NCBI RefSeq assembly: GCF_004340685.1
Contig: NZ_SLUN01000048.1
Location: 1 to 37,110, forward strand
DNA: 37,110 nt
Source of the DNA: Hydrogenispora ethanolica
GTDB lineage: Bacteria > Bacillota > UBA4882 > UBA8346
Reading direction: 5' to 3'
A program made the translations under genes and the position numbers. This document shows, in pieces, positions 15,809 to 24,922 of this stretch; the first letter of the stretch is position 1; every line of letters begins with the position of its first letter. The notes beneath the pieces are model-generated. The model ran no database searches. It saw only the letters and a list, made by a program, of their open reading frames with translations, and was not told the DNA's origin.

Positions 15809-17367
15809 CGATTCACCGCCTCTGCGTTGGAATTCAAGCGGAGGCCGCCGGTCATCATCAGGCCGAGTTTCTCCTCGGTGGCCTCTTCGCGCCGTATTAC
15901 GCCGACGATCTCGCCTTCGTAGATTACGGCGATGCGATCGGCCAAGGCCATGATCTCGTCCAATTCCAGCGAGAACAGCAGCAGGGCCTTGCCATTGTCC
16001 CGCTCCCGGACCAATTGTTCATGGACCGACTGAATGGCTCCCACGTCAAGGCCGCGCGTCGGTTGGGCCACGACCAACAGTTTGGGATTGCGCCGGATTT
16101 CCCGGGCAACCACCACTTTCTGCTGATTGCCGCCGGAAAGAGAGGCGGCGGCCACTTTGCCCCCGGGCGTCCTGATGTCGAACCGGGCGATTAATTCGGC
16201 GGCATTGGCTTGAGCCCGTTCCTCATCCAGAAAACCGTAACGGCAGAATTCCAGAGTCCGATACACTTCCAAAATTAAATTGTCTTGAATCGAAAAGTCC
16301 AGTACCAAGCCGCGTTTTTGCCGATCCTCCGGGATGTGGCCGACGCCGAGCTCAATAATCTGCCGCGGCGTGCGGTTGGCAATATCCTGGTCTTCCAGGA
16401 AGATCCGTCCGCCGCTGGCCGGACGCAACCCGGTCAGCGCCTCGATCAGCTCAGTTTGGCCATTCCCGTCCACCCCGGCCACGGCCAGGATCTCTCCGGC
16501 CCGGACCTCCAGGTTGACACGCTTCAATGCCGGAAGCTTGCGATTGTCCAGCGCCTCCAGATTTTCGACCCGCAAGACACTCTTGCCCGGCCGGGCCGGT
16601 TTTTTCTCCACTTCCAGCAGGACCTTCCGTCCGACCATCATTTCCGCCAGCGACTCCATATCGGTCTGGCTGCTGTTGACGGTGTTAATCACTTCGCCCT
16701 GGCGGATCACGGTGATCCGATCGGCGAATTTCATGACTTCCTTCAATTTATGGGTGATGAAGATCACCGATTTTCCAACGCTCACCAAATTGCGGAGAAT
16801 TTTTCCTAAATCCTCCGCCTCCTGGGGCGTCAGCACCGAAGTCGGCTCATCCAACACCAGGATCTCCGCTTCCCGGTAGAGCGCCTTGATAATCTCCACT
16901 CGCTGCTGCAGACCCACGCTGATATCCTGGATCCTGGCATCCAGATCAATTTTTAATCCCAGTTCCTTGGTGAGCATGGTGATCTTTTGAACGGCCCGCG
17001 CCCGATCCAGCCGTCCGAGAGCTGTTTTGGGTTCATCCCCTAAAATGACGTTCTCCAAGACCGTAAACGGGGGAATCAACATGAAATGCTGATGAACCAT
17101 GCCGATGCCCTGTCTGATGGCCTGGAGCGGCGAGTTGATCTCCACCTTCCGTCCATGCAGCAGGATCTCCCCGGAATCGGGTTTGTACAATCCGTACAGA
17201 ATCTTCATCAAGGTGGTTTTCCCGGCACCGTTCTCTCCCAGTAGCGCATGGACTTCGCCGCGGCGCAATCCGAAGTTCATGTTGCGATTGGCCCGTACCC
17301 CGGGGAAGCTTTTACAGATATTGCGCATGGCAAGAACTTCGTTTGAATTCGGGTCCGAATCCATCAT
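15805..17367 (-). CDS. Duplicated ABC ATPase of the nucleoside-type importer (NupO/YufO-like)
   Basis: A 520-residue protein with two ABC domains in one chain, as in sugar and nucleoside importers. Domain 1 has Walker A GENGAGKTT (44-52), the Q-loop segment M-V-H-Q-H-F-M-L, an I-S-V-G-L-Q-Q-R signature and Walker B L-V-L-D-E-P-T-S. Domain 2 has a degenerate Walker A (GVDGNGQTEL), a good signature L-S-G-G-N-Q-Q-K, and Walker B ending V-A-Q-P-T instead of D-E-P-T, so only the first site is likely fully active, as is usual for this family. AGGAGGTG precedes ATG 17367. It energises uptake with the two permeases downstream. Confidence 0.93.
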
Positions 17368-17481
17368 TTCACCTCCTACACATTACCGGTATACGGGAGC
17401 ATCCTTGGAACTTTTCCGTATAACCATCCACGTTGTCGCTTCGCCGAATAGAATGAGTTCCCTTTTCGAATGACGCCGACT

Positions 17482-17513
17482 TTAAAAAAGTGCCGGTATT
17501 ATAAGCCGGCACT
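17482..17513 (-). terminator. Terminator between the binding-protein gene and the ATPase gene
   Basis: AGTGCCGG at 17489-17496 pairs with CCGGCACT at 17506-17513; on the minus strand a T-run follows. It probably ends most bmp transcripts, making the binding protein more abundant than the transporter. Confidence 0.7.
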
Positions 17514-17547
17514 ATCAGGAATAAATTGGAAATAACCCAATATGGAG

Positions 17548-18549
17548 TTATTTTACGTCCTTAGGATCGGTAGGAACCTTGATCTTGCCCGCGATGATCT
17601 GCTTTTTGAACCGCTCCACCTGGGCCAAAGCCTTCTTTGAAGCGGTCTTTTTGGCGCTTTCGCTCACTCCGACGCCATCTTCCTTCAGACCCAACTCCAC
17701 TGTACCGCCGCTGAACTTGCCATTCAATGCATCCACGGAGGTCTTTAAGACGCCGACATCCACCCGCTTAATCATGCTCGCGATGACCCGGCTTTTTCCG
17801 CCCACAAGACCCTCGGCATACTGGTCTTTGTCAACGCCGATCGCCCAATAACCCTCGCCCTTTTCCTTGGCGGCGGCAATGACACCGAGACCGGTAGCGC
17901 CAGCAGCATGATAAATGATGTCCGCGCCGATGGCGAATTGCGAAGCCGCCAATTCCTTACCTTTGGTAGGATTGTCGAAAGCTCCGGCGTACTGCGAGAA
18001 AACCTGCGTCTTGGGGTTGGCTGCTTTGACGCCGGCCCGGTAGCCCGCTTCAAAGCGTTTAATCAACGGAAACTCCATGCCTCCGACGAACCCGACTTTA
18101 TGCTTCTTGGAATCCATGGCGGCAATCACGCCTACCAGGAACGAACCCTCGTGTTCCTTAAAAAGCACCGAGCGAACATTGGGGCTCTTGATTTCGGCGT
18201 CAATAATTCCGAAATGCTGATCGGGGTAAGCCTTGGCCACTTCGGTCAGGGCATCCTGCATCAAAAAGCCGATCGCCCAGATAACATCGAATTTCTGATC
18301 GGCCAGACTCTTTAAGTTCGGCACATAGTCTTCCATCTTGGAGGACTCGACCACTTTAATCTCGGCCCCGTATTGTTTCTGCAGCATCTTCAACCCGTCG
18401 TAAGCGGCGTCATTGAAGGATTTGTCACCCAGACCGCCGACGTCGGTGACCATGGCGACCCGAAACTTGCCAGCCGCCATCCCGGTGACGGAGAGCGACA
18501 AGATCAGGGTCAGCGCCAAACAGACCAGTAGAATTCGTTTTTTCATCAT
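17548..18549 (-). CDS. BMP-family solute-binding protein of the importer
   Basis: A 333-residue PnrA/BmpA/NupN-type periplasmic binding protein. Family motifs are V-A-M-V-T-D-V-G-G-L-G-D-K-S-F-N-D-A-A-Y-D-G near 31-52, H-E-G-S-F-L-V-G near 133-140, G-F-V-G-G-M near 153-158, and the ligand-loop G-V-D-K-D-Q near 238-243. Homologues bind purine and pyrimidine nucleosides. The signal peptide ends around M-A-A-G (24-27). Cys10 lies inside the hydrophobic core after L-V, so there is no usable lipobox. Most monoderm relatives are lipoproteins, so this protein is probably a free periplasmic one. AGAGGAGG precedes the ATG. Confidence 0.92.
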   Translation of the reverse strand: MMKKRILLVCLALTLILSLSVTGMAAGKFRVAMVTDVGGLGDKSFNDAAYDGLKMLQKQYGAEIKVVESSKMEDYVPNLKSLADQKFDVIWAIGFLMQDALTEVAKAYPDQHFGIIDAEIKSPNVRSVLFKEHEGSFLVGVIAAMDSKKHKVGFVGGMEFPLIKRFEAGYRAGVKAANPKTQVFSQYAGAFDNPTKGKELAASQFAIGADIIYHAAGATGLGVIAAAKEKGEGYWAIGVDKDQYAEGLVGGKSRVIASMIKRVDVGVLKTSVDALNGKFSGGTVELGLKEDGVGVSESAKKTASKKALAQVERFKKQIIAGKIKVPTDPKDVK

Positions 18550-18686
18550 GAACCTCCTCTTTGAAATTTAACATTTATAGCTTCGCTTTAGGCTTCAATT
18601 CTCCTCTTCCAAATTATTAATTTTTTGTAAGCGAGTCCTCATTAACGGTATACGACCCAAACAATCGCTTTATACCAAATAATTCG

Positions 18687-20312
18687 CTAAAAAAGGTAAT
18701 CGGTGGATAAAAAGTTCGATTTGTGCTCGCGCACGATCCGGTTGATCAATTCTTTGTTCATGTCATTGCCTTTCGCGGCGACTAGGGTGCGAATGGAAAA
18801 GACCCGCAGCGCGTCGGAGACCGAGAGCGTCCCCTCGGCCGAATCCTTGCGGCCGGTGAATGGGAATGAATCCGGCCCCCGCTGGCATTGGCTGTTGATA
18901 TTGACCCGGCAGAGCTGGTTGACGAGCGGATCGATCATCCGGGCGATCGCTTCAGGGTCCCGGCCGAAGAGGCTCACTTGCTGCCCGTAGTTGGACTCCT
19001 CGATATAGCGGATGGGCTGGTCCAGATCGTCGAAGGGAATCACCGGGATCACCGGGCCGAACTGCTCTTCGTGATAGACGCGCATCGCCCCGTCCACCGG
19101 ATAGAGCAGCGCCGGATAAAAAAGTGTCCGGTAGGTGGCGCCGCCTTCGGGATTGACCACCCGGGCGCCGTGCGCCACGGCATCGGCGACCAATCCTTGC
19201 AGATACTCGGTCTTCCCCGTTTCCGGCAGCGGCGTAACAGCCACGTTCTCATCCCAGGGCATTCCCAGCTTCAGACGGGCGATGGCCGCGCTGAACTTGG
19301 TCAGGAAGGCTTCGGCCACCTCCCGGTGGACAAAGATGATCTTCAAAGCCGTGCAGCGCTGGCCGTTATAAGAGAGCGCGCCCAGGCGGCACTCCTCCAC
19401 CGCCAGATCCAGATCGGCATCGGGCATGATAATGGCCGGGTTTTTGGCGTCCAGGCCCAGGACCGAGCGCAAACGGTGCGGTTTGGGGTGCTGCTTCTTT
19501 ACGGCGTCCGCAATTTTGCTGGTGCCGATGAACGCCAGCACATCGATTTTCCCCGAAGCCATCAACGGTTCGATAATATTGGCGCCCCGGCCGTAGACGA
19601 AATTGACGACCCCGGGCGGAAAAACGTCGCGGAAGATCTCCAGCAGCGGCTGGTAAAGCAAGGTTCCCAATTTGGGCGGCTTGCAAATGACCGTATTGCC
19701 CATGATCACCGCCGGAATCAAGGTGGTGAAGGTCTCATTCAGCGGGTAATTGAACGGGCCCATGCAGAGCACCACTCCCAGCGGCGCCCGGCGGATCTGA
19801 CTGATGATCTCCTGCTCGACCACAAAACGGGAGGAGGTATTGTCCAAATCCTTCAGCGCAAAGGCGGTGCTCTTGATATAATCGATGGTCCGGTCGAACT
19901 CGGATGCGGCGTCGCGGTAGCTTTTGCCGATCTCCCACATCAGGAGCCGGACCACCTCGGCCCGTTTGGACTTCATCCGCAGCGCGAACTCCTCCACCCG
20001 GGCGATCCGTTCGGCCACCGGCGAGGTGGGCCAGAGCCCCCGGCCGTTGGCATAGGCCTTGACCGCCGCCTCCAGGACTTCTTTTACTTTCTCTGCGGAA
20101 AGCAGCGGATAACTCCCGAGAAACTGCTGCTTCAATCCTTCCGGGGTTTGCACATGAACCGGCGAGTAGACCTCCTGGACCGGCCCATCCCAGCGCCGCA
20201 GTTCGCCGTCGGCCAGGTATTCAGTCTGACACAGCGGCTCGGCCATCCGGAACTCCGCCGGAATCCCGGCCTCAGCCGGGAAAAGTTCTTTCATTTGTTC
20301 GAGAATTGGCAT
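18687..20312 (-). CDS. Aldehyde dehydrogenase, NADP-dependent GAPDH (GapN)-like
   Basis: A 541-residue ALDH-superfamily enzyme. The catalytic Cys is C320 in Y-N-G-Q-R-C-T-A; N188 in G-P-F-N-Y-P and K211 in C-K-P-P-K are present. Near the C-terminus, C-Q-R-G-P-D-S-F-P-F-T-G-R-K-D-S resembles non-phosphorylating glyceraldehyde-3-phosphate dehydrogenases. The canonical E-L-G-G-K motif is not visible; the aligned stretch reads G-L-D-A-K (286-290), so the usual general-base Glu is missing or displaced. Both ends extend beyond the ~480-residue core. ACGGAGG precedes ATG 20312. If GapN-like, it bypasses ATP formation in glycolysis to make NADPH. Confidence 0.85.
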   Translation of the reverse strand: MPILEQMKELFPAEAGIPAEFRMAEPLCQTEYLADGELRRWDGPVQEVYSPVHVQTPEGLKQQFLGSYPLLSAEKVKEVLEAAVKAYANGRGLWPTSPVAERIARVEEFALRMKSKRAEVVRLLMWEIGKSYRDAASEFDRTIDYIKSTAFALKDLDNTSSRFVVEQEIISQIRRAPLGVVLCMGPFNYPLNETFTTLIPAVIMGNTVICKPPKLGTLLYQPLLEIFRDVFPPGVVNFVYGRGANIIEPLMASGKIDVLAFIGTSKIADAVKKQHPKPHRLRSVLGLDAKNPAIIMPDADLDLAVEECRLGALSYNGQRCTALKIIFVHREVAEAFLTKFSAAIARLKLGMPWDENVAVTPLPETGKTEYLQGLVADAVAHGARVVNPEGGATYRTLFYPALLYPVDGAMRVYHEEQFGPVIPVIPFDDLDQPIRYIEESNYGQQVSLFGRDPEAIARMIDPLVNQLCRVNINSQCQRGPDSFPFTGRKDSAEGTLSVSDALRVFSIRTLVAAKGNDMNKELINRIVREHKSNFLSTDYLF

Positions 20313-20377
20313 GGGGTACCTCCGTAATTTTCATCACCGCAGCGACATCTTTTTTTCACCGGAACGTTGGATGAATA

Positions 20378-20428
20378 AAGGGAACGGATTGCCCTTTCTT
20401 TAAGGAATTGGCAATTCCTTTTTATTTT
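20378..20428. repeat. Two adjacent hairpins in the divergent intergenic region
   Basis: AAAGGG pairs with CCCTTT at about 20377-20397, and AAGGAATT (20402-20409) pairs with AATTCCTT (20413-20420), followed on the plus strand by TTTATTTTAT. They lie between the divergent aldehyde dehydrogenase and DUF2935 genes. The second looks like a plus-strand terminator although no plus gene precedes it, so it may act in the leader of the minus-strand gene. Confidence 0.4.
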
Positions 20429-20549
20429 ATCATCTCCCGGGCCAAGCGCGAAGTCCAAAACTTCGGAAACTGCCAAATTTGCGCATAACGAAGCAACGTG
20501 TCCCATATATTTTGAACTGATCGTTATCCTATCCGAAGGGGGTGCCGGT

Positions 20550-21356
20550 ATGAACCCTCCGCCCTCGATCGCTCTGTTTGAGCACCGTTTCTGGCTGCAG
20601 ATCCTGGGGGACCACGCCCGTTTCATCTTCACTTCTCTCGCCATGACCGAACAGCACCAGCTTCAGCAGGCCAATTCCTTCATTGAAAATCTGGACCAGT
20701 TGCTCGGCGAGGCCCGCCAAGCCAAAAACGGAACTGAAGTCGCGGCACTGACGCAGCGCGCCTATCAACAGGCGCAAGCGCTCCGCGCTTTTAAGCTTGA
20801 AATCCTAAAGGCCCATTTGACGGTGGGGGTTCAGACCTCGCTGAGCCCGACTTTTTATAATCATATGGTCAATGAAGTGGAGGAATACTTGCGAATTTTG
20901 GGGTTCCTGATGGCCGGCGGGCAGCCGCCATTGCTTCCTCCGCTCCACTACCACCTGCTCTGGCTGAAAGACGCCGAGGGCCATGCGAGCGGCCTGAGGG
21001 TCCGGTTCGACGATACCGAACGGGAATTCATCGAGCGCAGCGACTCCTTCCGCATCCGGTTTAACGATTACTACAACCAATCCGTTGAATTTTCCGGCTA
21101 TCAACGGACCGGTCTCGCCGATTTCCCGGCGCTGGCCCGCTTGAATTTCACCGTGGAAACGGTGATGCAGGATTTCCGGGAGTTTCTGGCGACCGTGGGA
21201 GGCGCGGTGCGGAGCAAAGAAGCGTTGAGCGTGCTTTCGCCGTTGATCCCGGACCACATGGATCGGGAGGAATGTTATTACCTGATCAAGCTGGCTCAAG
21301 TATCCCAGGTACGGCCGCCGGACTGCGATCCGGCCCGGCCCCGGGTGAACAATTGA
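20550..21356 (+). CDS. DUF2935 family protein (ferritin-like helical bundle)
   Basis: A 268-residue protein matching DUF2935, common in Bacilli and Clostridia. The N-terminal F-E-H-R-F-W-L-Q-I-L-G-D-H-A-R-F-I (10-26) carries paired Glu/His and Asp/His. The middle has H-Y-H-L-L-W-L-K-D-A-E-G-H-A near 131-144, and the C-terminal part has D-H-M-D-R-E-E-C-Y-Y-L-I. This is two helical repeats with His/Glu ligands, as in ferritin-like or hemerythrin-like metal sites. The function is unknown. AAGGGGGTG precedes the ATG. It converges with dapF, leaving only 31 nt between the stops. Confidence 0.85.
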   Translation: MNPPPSIALFEHRFWLQILGDHARFIFTSLAMTEQHQLQQANSFIENLDQLLGEARQAKNGTEVAALTQRAYQQAQALRAFKLEILKAHLTVGVQTSLSPTFYNHMVNEVEEYLRILGFLMAGGQPPLLPPLHYHLLWLKDAEGHASGLRVRFDDTEREFIERSDSFRIRFNDYYNQSVEFSGYQRTGLADFPALARLNFTVETVMQDFREFLATVGGAVRSKEALSVLSPLIPDHMDREECYYLIKLAQVSQVRPPDCDPARPRVNN

Positions 21357-21387
21357 CTTTCAATTCGCCGGTCGAATCGGCCTTCAC

Positions 21388-22239
21388 CTAGGCGATCGTA
21401 CCGGACCAACGGCCCTGGAAGACCGTTTCCGCCGGGCCGGTCATATAGACGGTGTCGTCGGATTCCCATTCGATGAGCAGATCGCCGGCAGCCAAATGAA
21501 CCACGACCTTCCGTCCAGTCTTGCGGTTCAGCGCCGTGGCCACCGCAGCGGCGCAGGAGCCGGTCCCGCACGCCAGCGTGCTTCCGGCCCCCCGTTCCCA
21601 GGTGCGGACGGAGATCTCGCGTTCGTTGTGCACTTCGACCCAGTTGACATTGGTCCCTTCGAGAAAAACGGGATGCCGCTCAATGGCCGGACCCAACCGG
21701 GCCGGATCAATGGCTCCGATATCCGGGACCAGAATCACGGTATGCGGTACTCCCATCCGGACGCTGGTGATGCGGTACTCCGCACCGCCGGCCGCCAAGA
21801 CTTCCCCGATTACCCTTCCTTCCGGACCGTTCATCGGCAGCTGGCTGCGGAGCAGGCCGGGCTTTCCCATATTGACCCGGACCGATGTCACCCGGCCATC
21901 GCTGACCGTCAATTCCGGGATGATCGGTCCGGCCAGCGTCTCGACGACGAACCGCTCGGCGGCGATCAAGCGCTGCTCGTAGACATACTTGGCGAAGCAG
22001 CGGATCCCGTTGCCGCACATCTGCGCCTCGCTGCCGTCCGCATTGATGATTCGCATCCGAATGTCAGCCGGAGCGGCGGCGGGAAGCACCACTAGAATCC
22101 CGTCCCCGCCGACTCCGAAGTGCCGGTCGCAGAGGCGGCGCGCCAGCGCGGAATAATCGACGCCGGGATCCTCTTCGAAACCGTTGAGGACGATAAAATC
22201 ATTGCCCAGGCCGTGCATTTTGGTGAATTCCAACATCAT
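21388..22239 (-). CDS. dapF: Diaminopimelate epimerase
   Basis: A 283-residue DapF. It opens F-T-K-M-H-G-L-G-N-D-F (5-15). The two catalytic cysteines are C75 (in M-C-G-N-G-I-R) and C224 (in A-C-G-T-G-S-C-A). R-H-F-G-V-G-G-D-G near 39-47 is also diagnostic. It converts LL- to meso-diaminopimelate for lysine and peptidoglycan synthesis in the cytoplasm. CAGGAGTGAGCG precedes the ATG. The start lies inside the 3' end of the MocR-type gene (41-nt overlap), so the two are co-transcribed and perhaps translationally coupled. Confidence 0.96.
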   Translation of the reverse strand: MMLEFTKMHGLGNDFIVLNGFEEDPGVDYSALARRLCDRHFGVGGDGILVVLPAAAPADIRMRIINADGSEAQMCGNGIRCFAKYVYEQRLIAAERFVVETLAGPIIPELTVSDGRVTSVRVNMGKPGLLRSQLPMNGPEGRVIGEVLAAGGAEYRITSVRMGVPHTVILVPDIGAIDPARLGPAIERHPVFLEGTNVNWVEVHNEREISVRTWERGAGSTLACGTGSCAAAVATALNRKTGRKVVVHLAAGDLLIEWESDDTVYMTGPAETVFQGRWSGTIA

Positions 22240-23695
22240 CGCTCACTCCTGTTCCATTCTTGATTCGCCGGATAGCCTCTCCGATAATGGCGAAGCCCTG
22301 CTCCATCTCCCAACGGTCCACCCGCGATACGCTCAACCGCAAGGAACCGGCTCCGGAGCCGTCGGTATAAAAGATGTCGCCCGGCGTGAATAAGACGCCA
22401 TCCGCACAGCAGTCGGCCAATAATTGCCGGGCGTCGATCCCGTCCAGCTCGATCAGGAGATGGAGCCCGCCGTCCCCCCAGACGCGGCGGCAGGGAATAT
22501 ACTGCCGCGCCAGGGCCAGGGCTTGCTCATACTTCTCCCGGTACAGTTTTTTGGCGCGCTTCAGATACTGCTGGAAGCGGCCATTCTGCAGGTATTCGTA
22601 CAACACCGCCTGATCGAGCAGCGAGGTATAGATATTGCGGTAGAACTTGATCCGCTCCAGATAGGCGATGAGCCGGGCGTCGCCGCCGATCCAGCCGATC
22701 CGGATTCCCGGGAACAGGATCTTTGAGAAACTGCCCAGGCAGACCACGCCGTTCCCGGACCCGGCCAAGGCGATCAGCGGGCTGACGTGGGCGCCGGAAT
22801 GGCGCAGCTCTTCATTGAAACCCTCCTCGACCAGCGGCACCTGGTACTTGCCGAACAGTTCCAGCACTTTCAGCCGTTTCTCCGGCGCCATCACCAGGCC
22901 GGTCGGATTATGGTAAGAGGGCATGATAAAACCCAGCTTCACGCCGGGTTGCGCCAAGGCCCGCTCCAGTTCGTCCGGGTCAATGCCGTCTTCGCGCATG
23001 GGAACGCCGTTTACCTGCAGCCCCGAGAGTTTCATGATATCCAGAGCCAGATTGTGAGTGGGATTCTCGCAGATCACCCGATCTCCGGGATTGGTCAAGG
23101 CCGCCATCACCAGCGAGAAGCTCTCGGTGAAACCGCTGGTGATCAAAAGATCCTTGCCCTGAAAATCGACTCCTTTATCCTCCAGATAGTGCTTTAAATA
23201 CTCAATCAGCGGGCGATAGCCCTGGGCATCACCGTAGTTGAGCAATTTTTCCCCTTCCAGAGCGATCCGGTTCAGAAAGGCCCGTTTGATCTCCTCAATC
23301 TCAAAAATGCTCTCATCCGGGGCCAGGCTGTTGAAGGGGATCATGCCCTGCCGCCACTGCCAGGCCGTGGCGGTCTGGTTCAGTTCCCAGGCCTTCCGGC
23401 CGTAATCATTAATCCGGCGCGGCCAGTCGAAGACCGGCTTCCGGCCCTCCCGGGCCCGCGCGGCGCTGACATATGCTCCCTGGCCGTGAATATTCTCGAT
23501 CAACGAGTCGTCCTGCAGCTCCTGATAGGCCAGGATCACCGTGTTCCGGCTGACCTTCAGGATATGGCTCAATTCCCGGGTCGATGGCAGCCGGACCCCT
23601 TTGCGGAGCGCGCCGCTCTCGATCAGATCCCGGATATAATGGCTGATTTGCCGGTAAATCGGGCTATCGGAAGTTAGTTTCAGATCGCCGAACAT
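22199..23695 (-). CDS. MocR/GabR-type regulator: GntR winged helix fused to aminotransferase domain
   Basis: A 498-residue protein. Residues about 10-78 are a GntR winged helix (P-I-Y-R-Q-I, L-P-S-T-R-E-L, V-S-R-N-T-V). The rest is an aminotransferase class I fold with a Schiff-base Lys at K325 (S-F-S-K-I-L-F-P-G) and Y-H-N-P-T-G at 261-266. Where MocR proteins have E-D-D-Y-D-S-E, this one reads E-E-G-F-N-E-E (290-296), so the Asp that pairs with the PLP ring nitrogen seems lost. ATG 23695 is preferred over TTG 23710. It overlaps dapF by 41 nt. Target and effector are unknown. Confidence 0.88.
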   Translation of the reverse strand: MFGDLKLTSDSPIYRQISHYIRDLIESGALRKGVRLPSTRELSHILKVSRNTVILAYQELQDDSLIENIHGQGAYVSAARAREGRKPVFDWPRRINDYGRKAWELNQTATAWQWRQGMIPFNSLAPDESIFEIEEIKRAFLNRIALEGEKLLNYGDAQGYRPLIEYLKHYLEDKGVDFQGKDLLITSGFTESFSLVMAALTNPGDRVICENPTHNLALDIMKLSGLQVNGVPMREDGIDPDELERALAQPGVKLGFIMPSYHNPTGLVMAPEKRLKVLELFGKYQVPLVEEGFNEELRHSGAHVSPLIALAGSGNGVVCLGSFSKILFPGIRIGWIGGDARLIAYLERIKFYRNIYTSLLDQAVLYEYLQNGRFQQYLKRAKKLYREKYEQALALARQYIPCRRVWGDGGLHLLIELDGIDARQLLADCCADGVLFTPGDIFYTDGSGAGSLRLSVSRVDRWEMEQGFAIIGEAIRRIKNGTGVSDDVGIHQNARPGQ

Positions 23696-23876
23696 CTTGT
23701 CATCACCCAATCCTCATTTTGACACAAAAAACGAAACGTTCCAAGCACCACCGGGAAAGATTTTCAACGGCCCCGTGGTTCAGGCGGTCCGGCCGGTTCG
23801 AGCGCAGGATTCGCCGCGCCCATCGTCATCCTGCGCAACGACCCGGCGGAAGCGCGATCCCGTCGGCAACCCCGGC

Positions 23877-23981
23877 GCGGCTGTGGCGACGGATTGGGCG
23901 GCGGTCGCCCAGGACCGGAGGGAGGCGGAGCAGTCTTGCGCAACGGTTGCGACATACTGCGCGGCCGTTGCGACGGAGCGA
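23877..23981. repeat. Second 21-bp-periodic array, five units
   Basis: Five consecutive 21-nt units start at 23877, 23898, 23919, 23940 and 23961; several open GCGGC(T/G/C)GT or GCAACGGTT. The plus strand reads as 7-residue repeats such as AAVATDW, AAVAQDR and AAVATER. It occupies the gap between the MocR and sfsA genes. Its period equals that of the array at 12534-12785. Confidence 0.6.
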
Positions 23982-24014
23982 TGACGGCTCGGGACGGCCC
24001 GACACCCGGCGCGT

Positions 24015-24710
24015 CTACAGCTCCACCGGCACCGGCTGGCGCAAGCGGATCTCCCGCTCGGTTACCCGGCAATCATAGGCCAACACTTGTACGCCGAGTT
24101 TCCGCACCTCCCGGAGCTTGGCGCGGAACTCCGGCTGGGTCCGGTCATTGGGGGTGAACCGCAGGGCGTCCTCCCGTTGAATCAAGAAGATCACGGCCGC
24201 CCGGAGCCCTTCACTGCAAAGCCGCGCCAATTCGTGCAGGTGTTTCAAGCCGCGTTCCGTCGGAGCGTCCGGGAACAGCGCCACCCCCGACTCCACCAGC
24301 GTCACCGATTTGACCTCGATTGCGGCGTGTTGCCCGCCATTGCTGAGAAAAAAATCCAAGCGGCTGTCCCCCATGGTGTGTTCCCGCCGTACCTCGGGGT
24401 AATCGCGAAACGCCTCGAGCGCGCCGTCGCCTAATGCCTCGCCGACCACGGCGTTGGGGATGACGGCGTCGATGCAAACCCATAGGCCGGCTTCATTGCG
24501 GAGTAATTGCAGCCGACCGGCGGTCTTGCGGCAAGGATCCCCGTCGCAAGGCTCGTACCGTAATTCCCGTCCCGGCACGATCAACTCGCGCAGCCGCCCC
24601 GAGTTGGCGAGGTGCAGCGGAAACATCCGACCGGCCTCGTCGCGGGCCTCCACCACAAACCGGTTCAGTCTCCGAACCACCAGGCCTTTTCGTAAATTGG
24701 CGAATTTCAT
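24015..24710 (-). CDS. sfsA: SfsA family nuclease-like protein
   Basis: A 231-residue SfsA protein. It has R-R-L-N-R-F near 13-18, H-L-A-N-S-G-R-L-R-E-L near 33-43, R-L-D-F-F-L near 119-124, and I-E-V-K-S-V-T near 135-141. The E-V-K-S part belongs to a PD-(D/E)XK-like nuclease fold, with an N-terminal OB-like domain. It was named for stimulating maltose use in E. coli, but the real role is unclear. ATG 24710 follows GGGAGACAAC; longer upstream frames have no such signal. It reads toward the 21-bp array and is separate from the CBS genes by the hairpin at 24875. Confidence 0.9.
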   Translation of the reverse strand: MKFANLRKGLVVRRLNRFVVEARDEAGRMFPLHLANSGRLRELIVPGRELRYEPCDGDPCRKTAGRLQLLRNEAGLWVCIDAVIPNAVVGEALGDGALEAFRDYPEVRREHTMGDSRLDFFLSNGGQHAAIEVKSVTLVESGVALFPDAPTERGLKHLHELARLCSEGLRAAVIFLIQREDALRFTPNDRTQPEFRAKLREVRKLGVQVLAYDCRVTEREIRLRQPVPVEL

Positions 24711-24874
24711 GTTGTCTCCCCATCCGTCATTCGGGCGGCATTGGCCGCGCGACAGAATCCCGTCCCCGGCTTTCCCGCCCCTCCTGTCATTTCCTTTAGC
24801 GTAACCGAAGCGGTCCGAAATTGCCAGCATTATCTCGAAAAATTCTCCGCCCCGGCGGCAGCCGCGCCGCAAAG

Positions 24875-24902
24875 CAATCAACCACCGGGCGGTGGTTGAT
24901 TG
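24875..24902 (-). terminator. Hairpin downstream of the first DUF190-CBS gene
   Basis: CAATCAACCACC (24875-24886) and GGTGGTTGATTG (24891-24902) form a perfect 12-bp stem with a 4-nt loop. No T-run follows on the minus strand, so termination may be weak, or it may protect the 3' end. Confidence 0.5.
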
Positions 24903-24922
24903 GCAAGCGTCTTCCGATTGGA

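Noticed and set aside
18888-20327. A 479-codon plus-strand frame antisense to the aldehyde dehydrogenase
   Set aside because: It is the high-GC mirror of a clear ALDH gene; the translation is His/Asp/Gly-rich and matches nothing.
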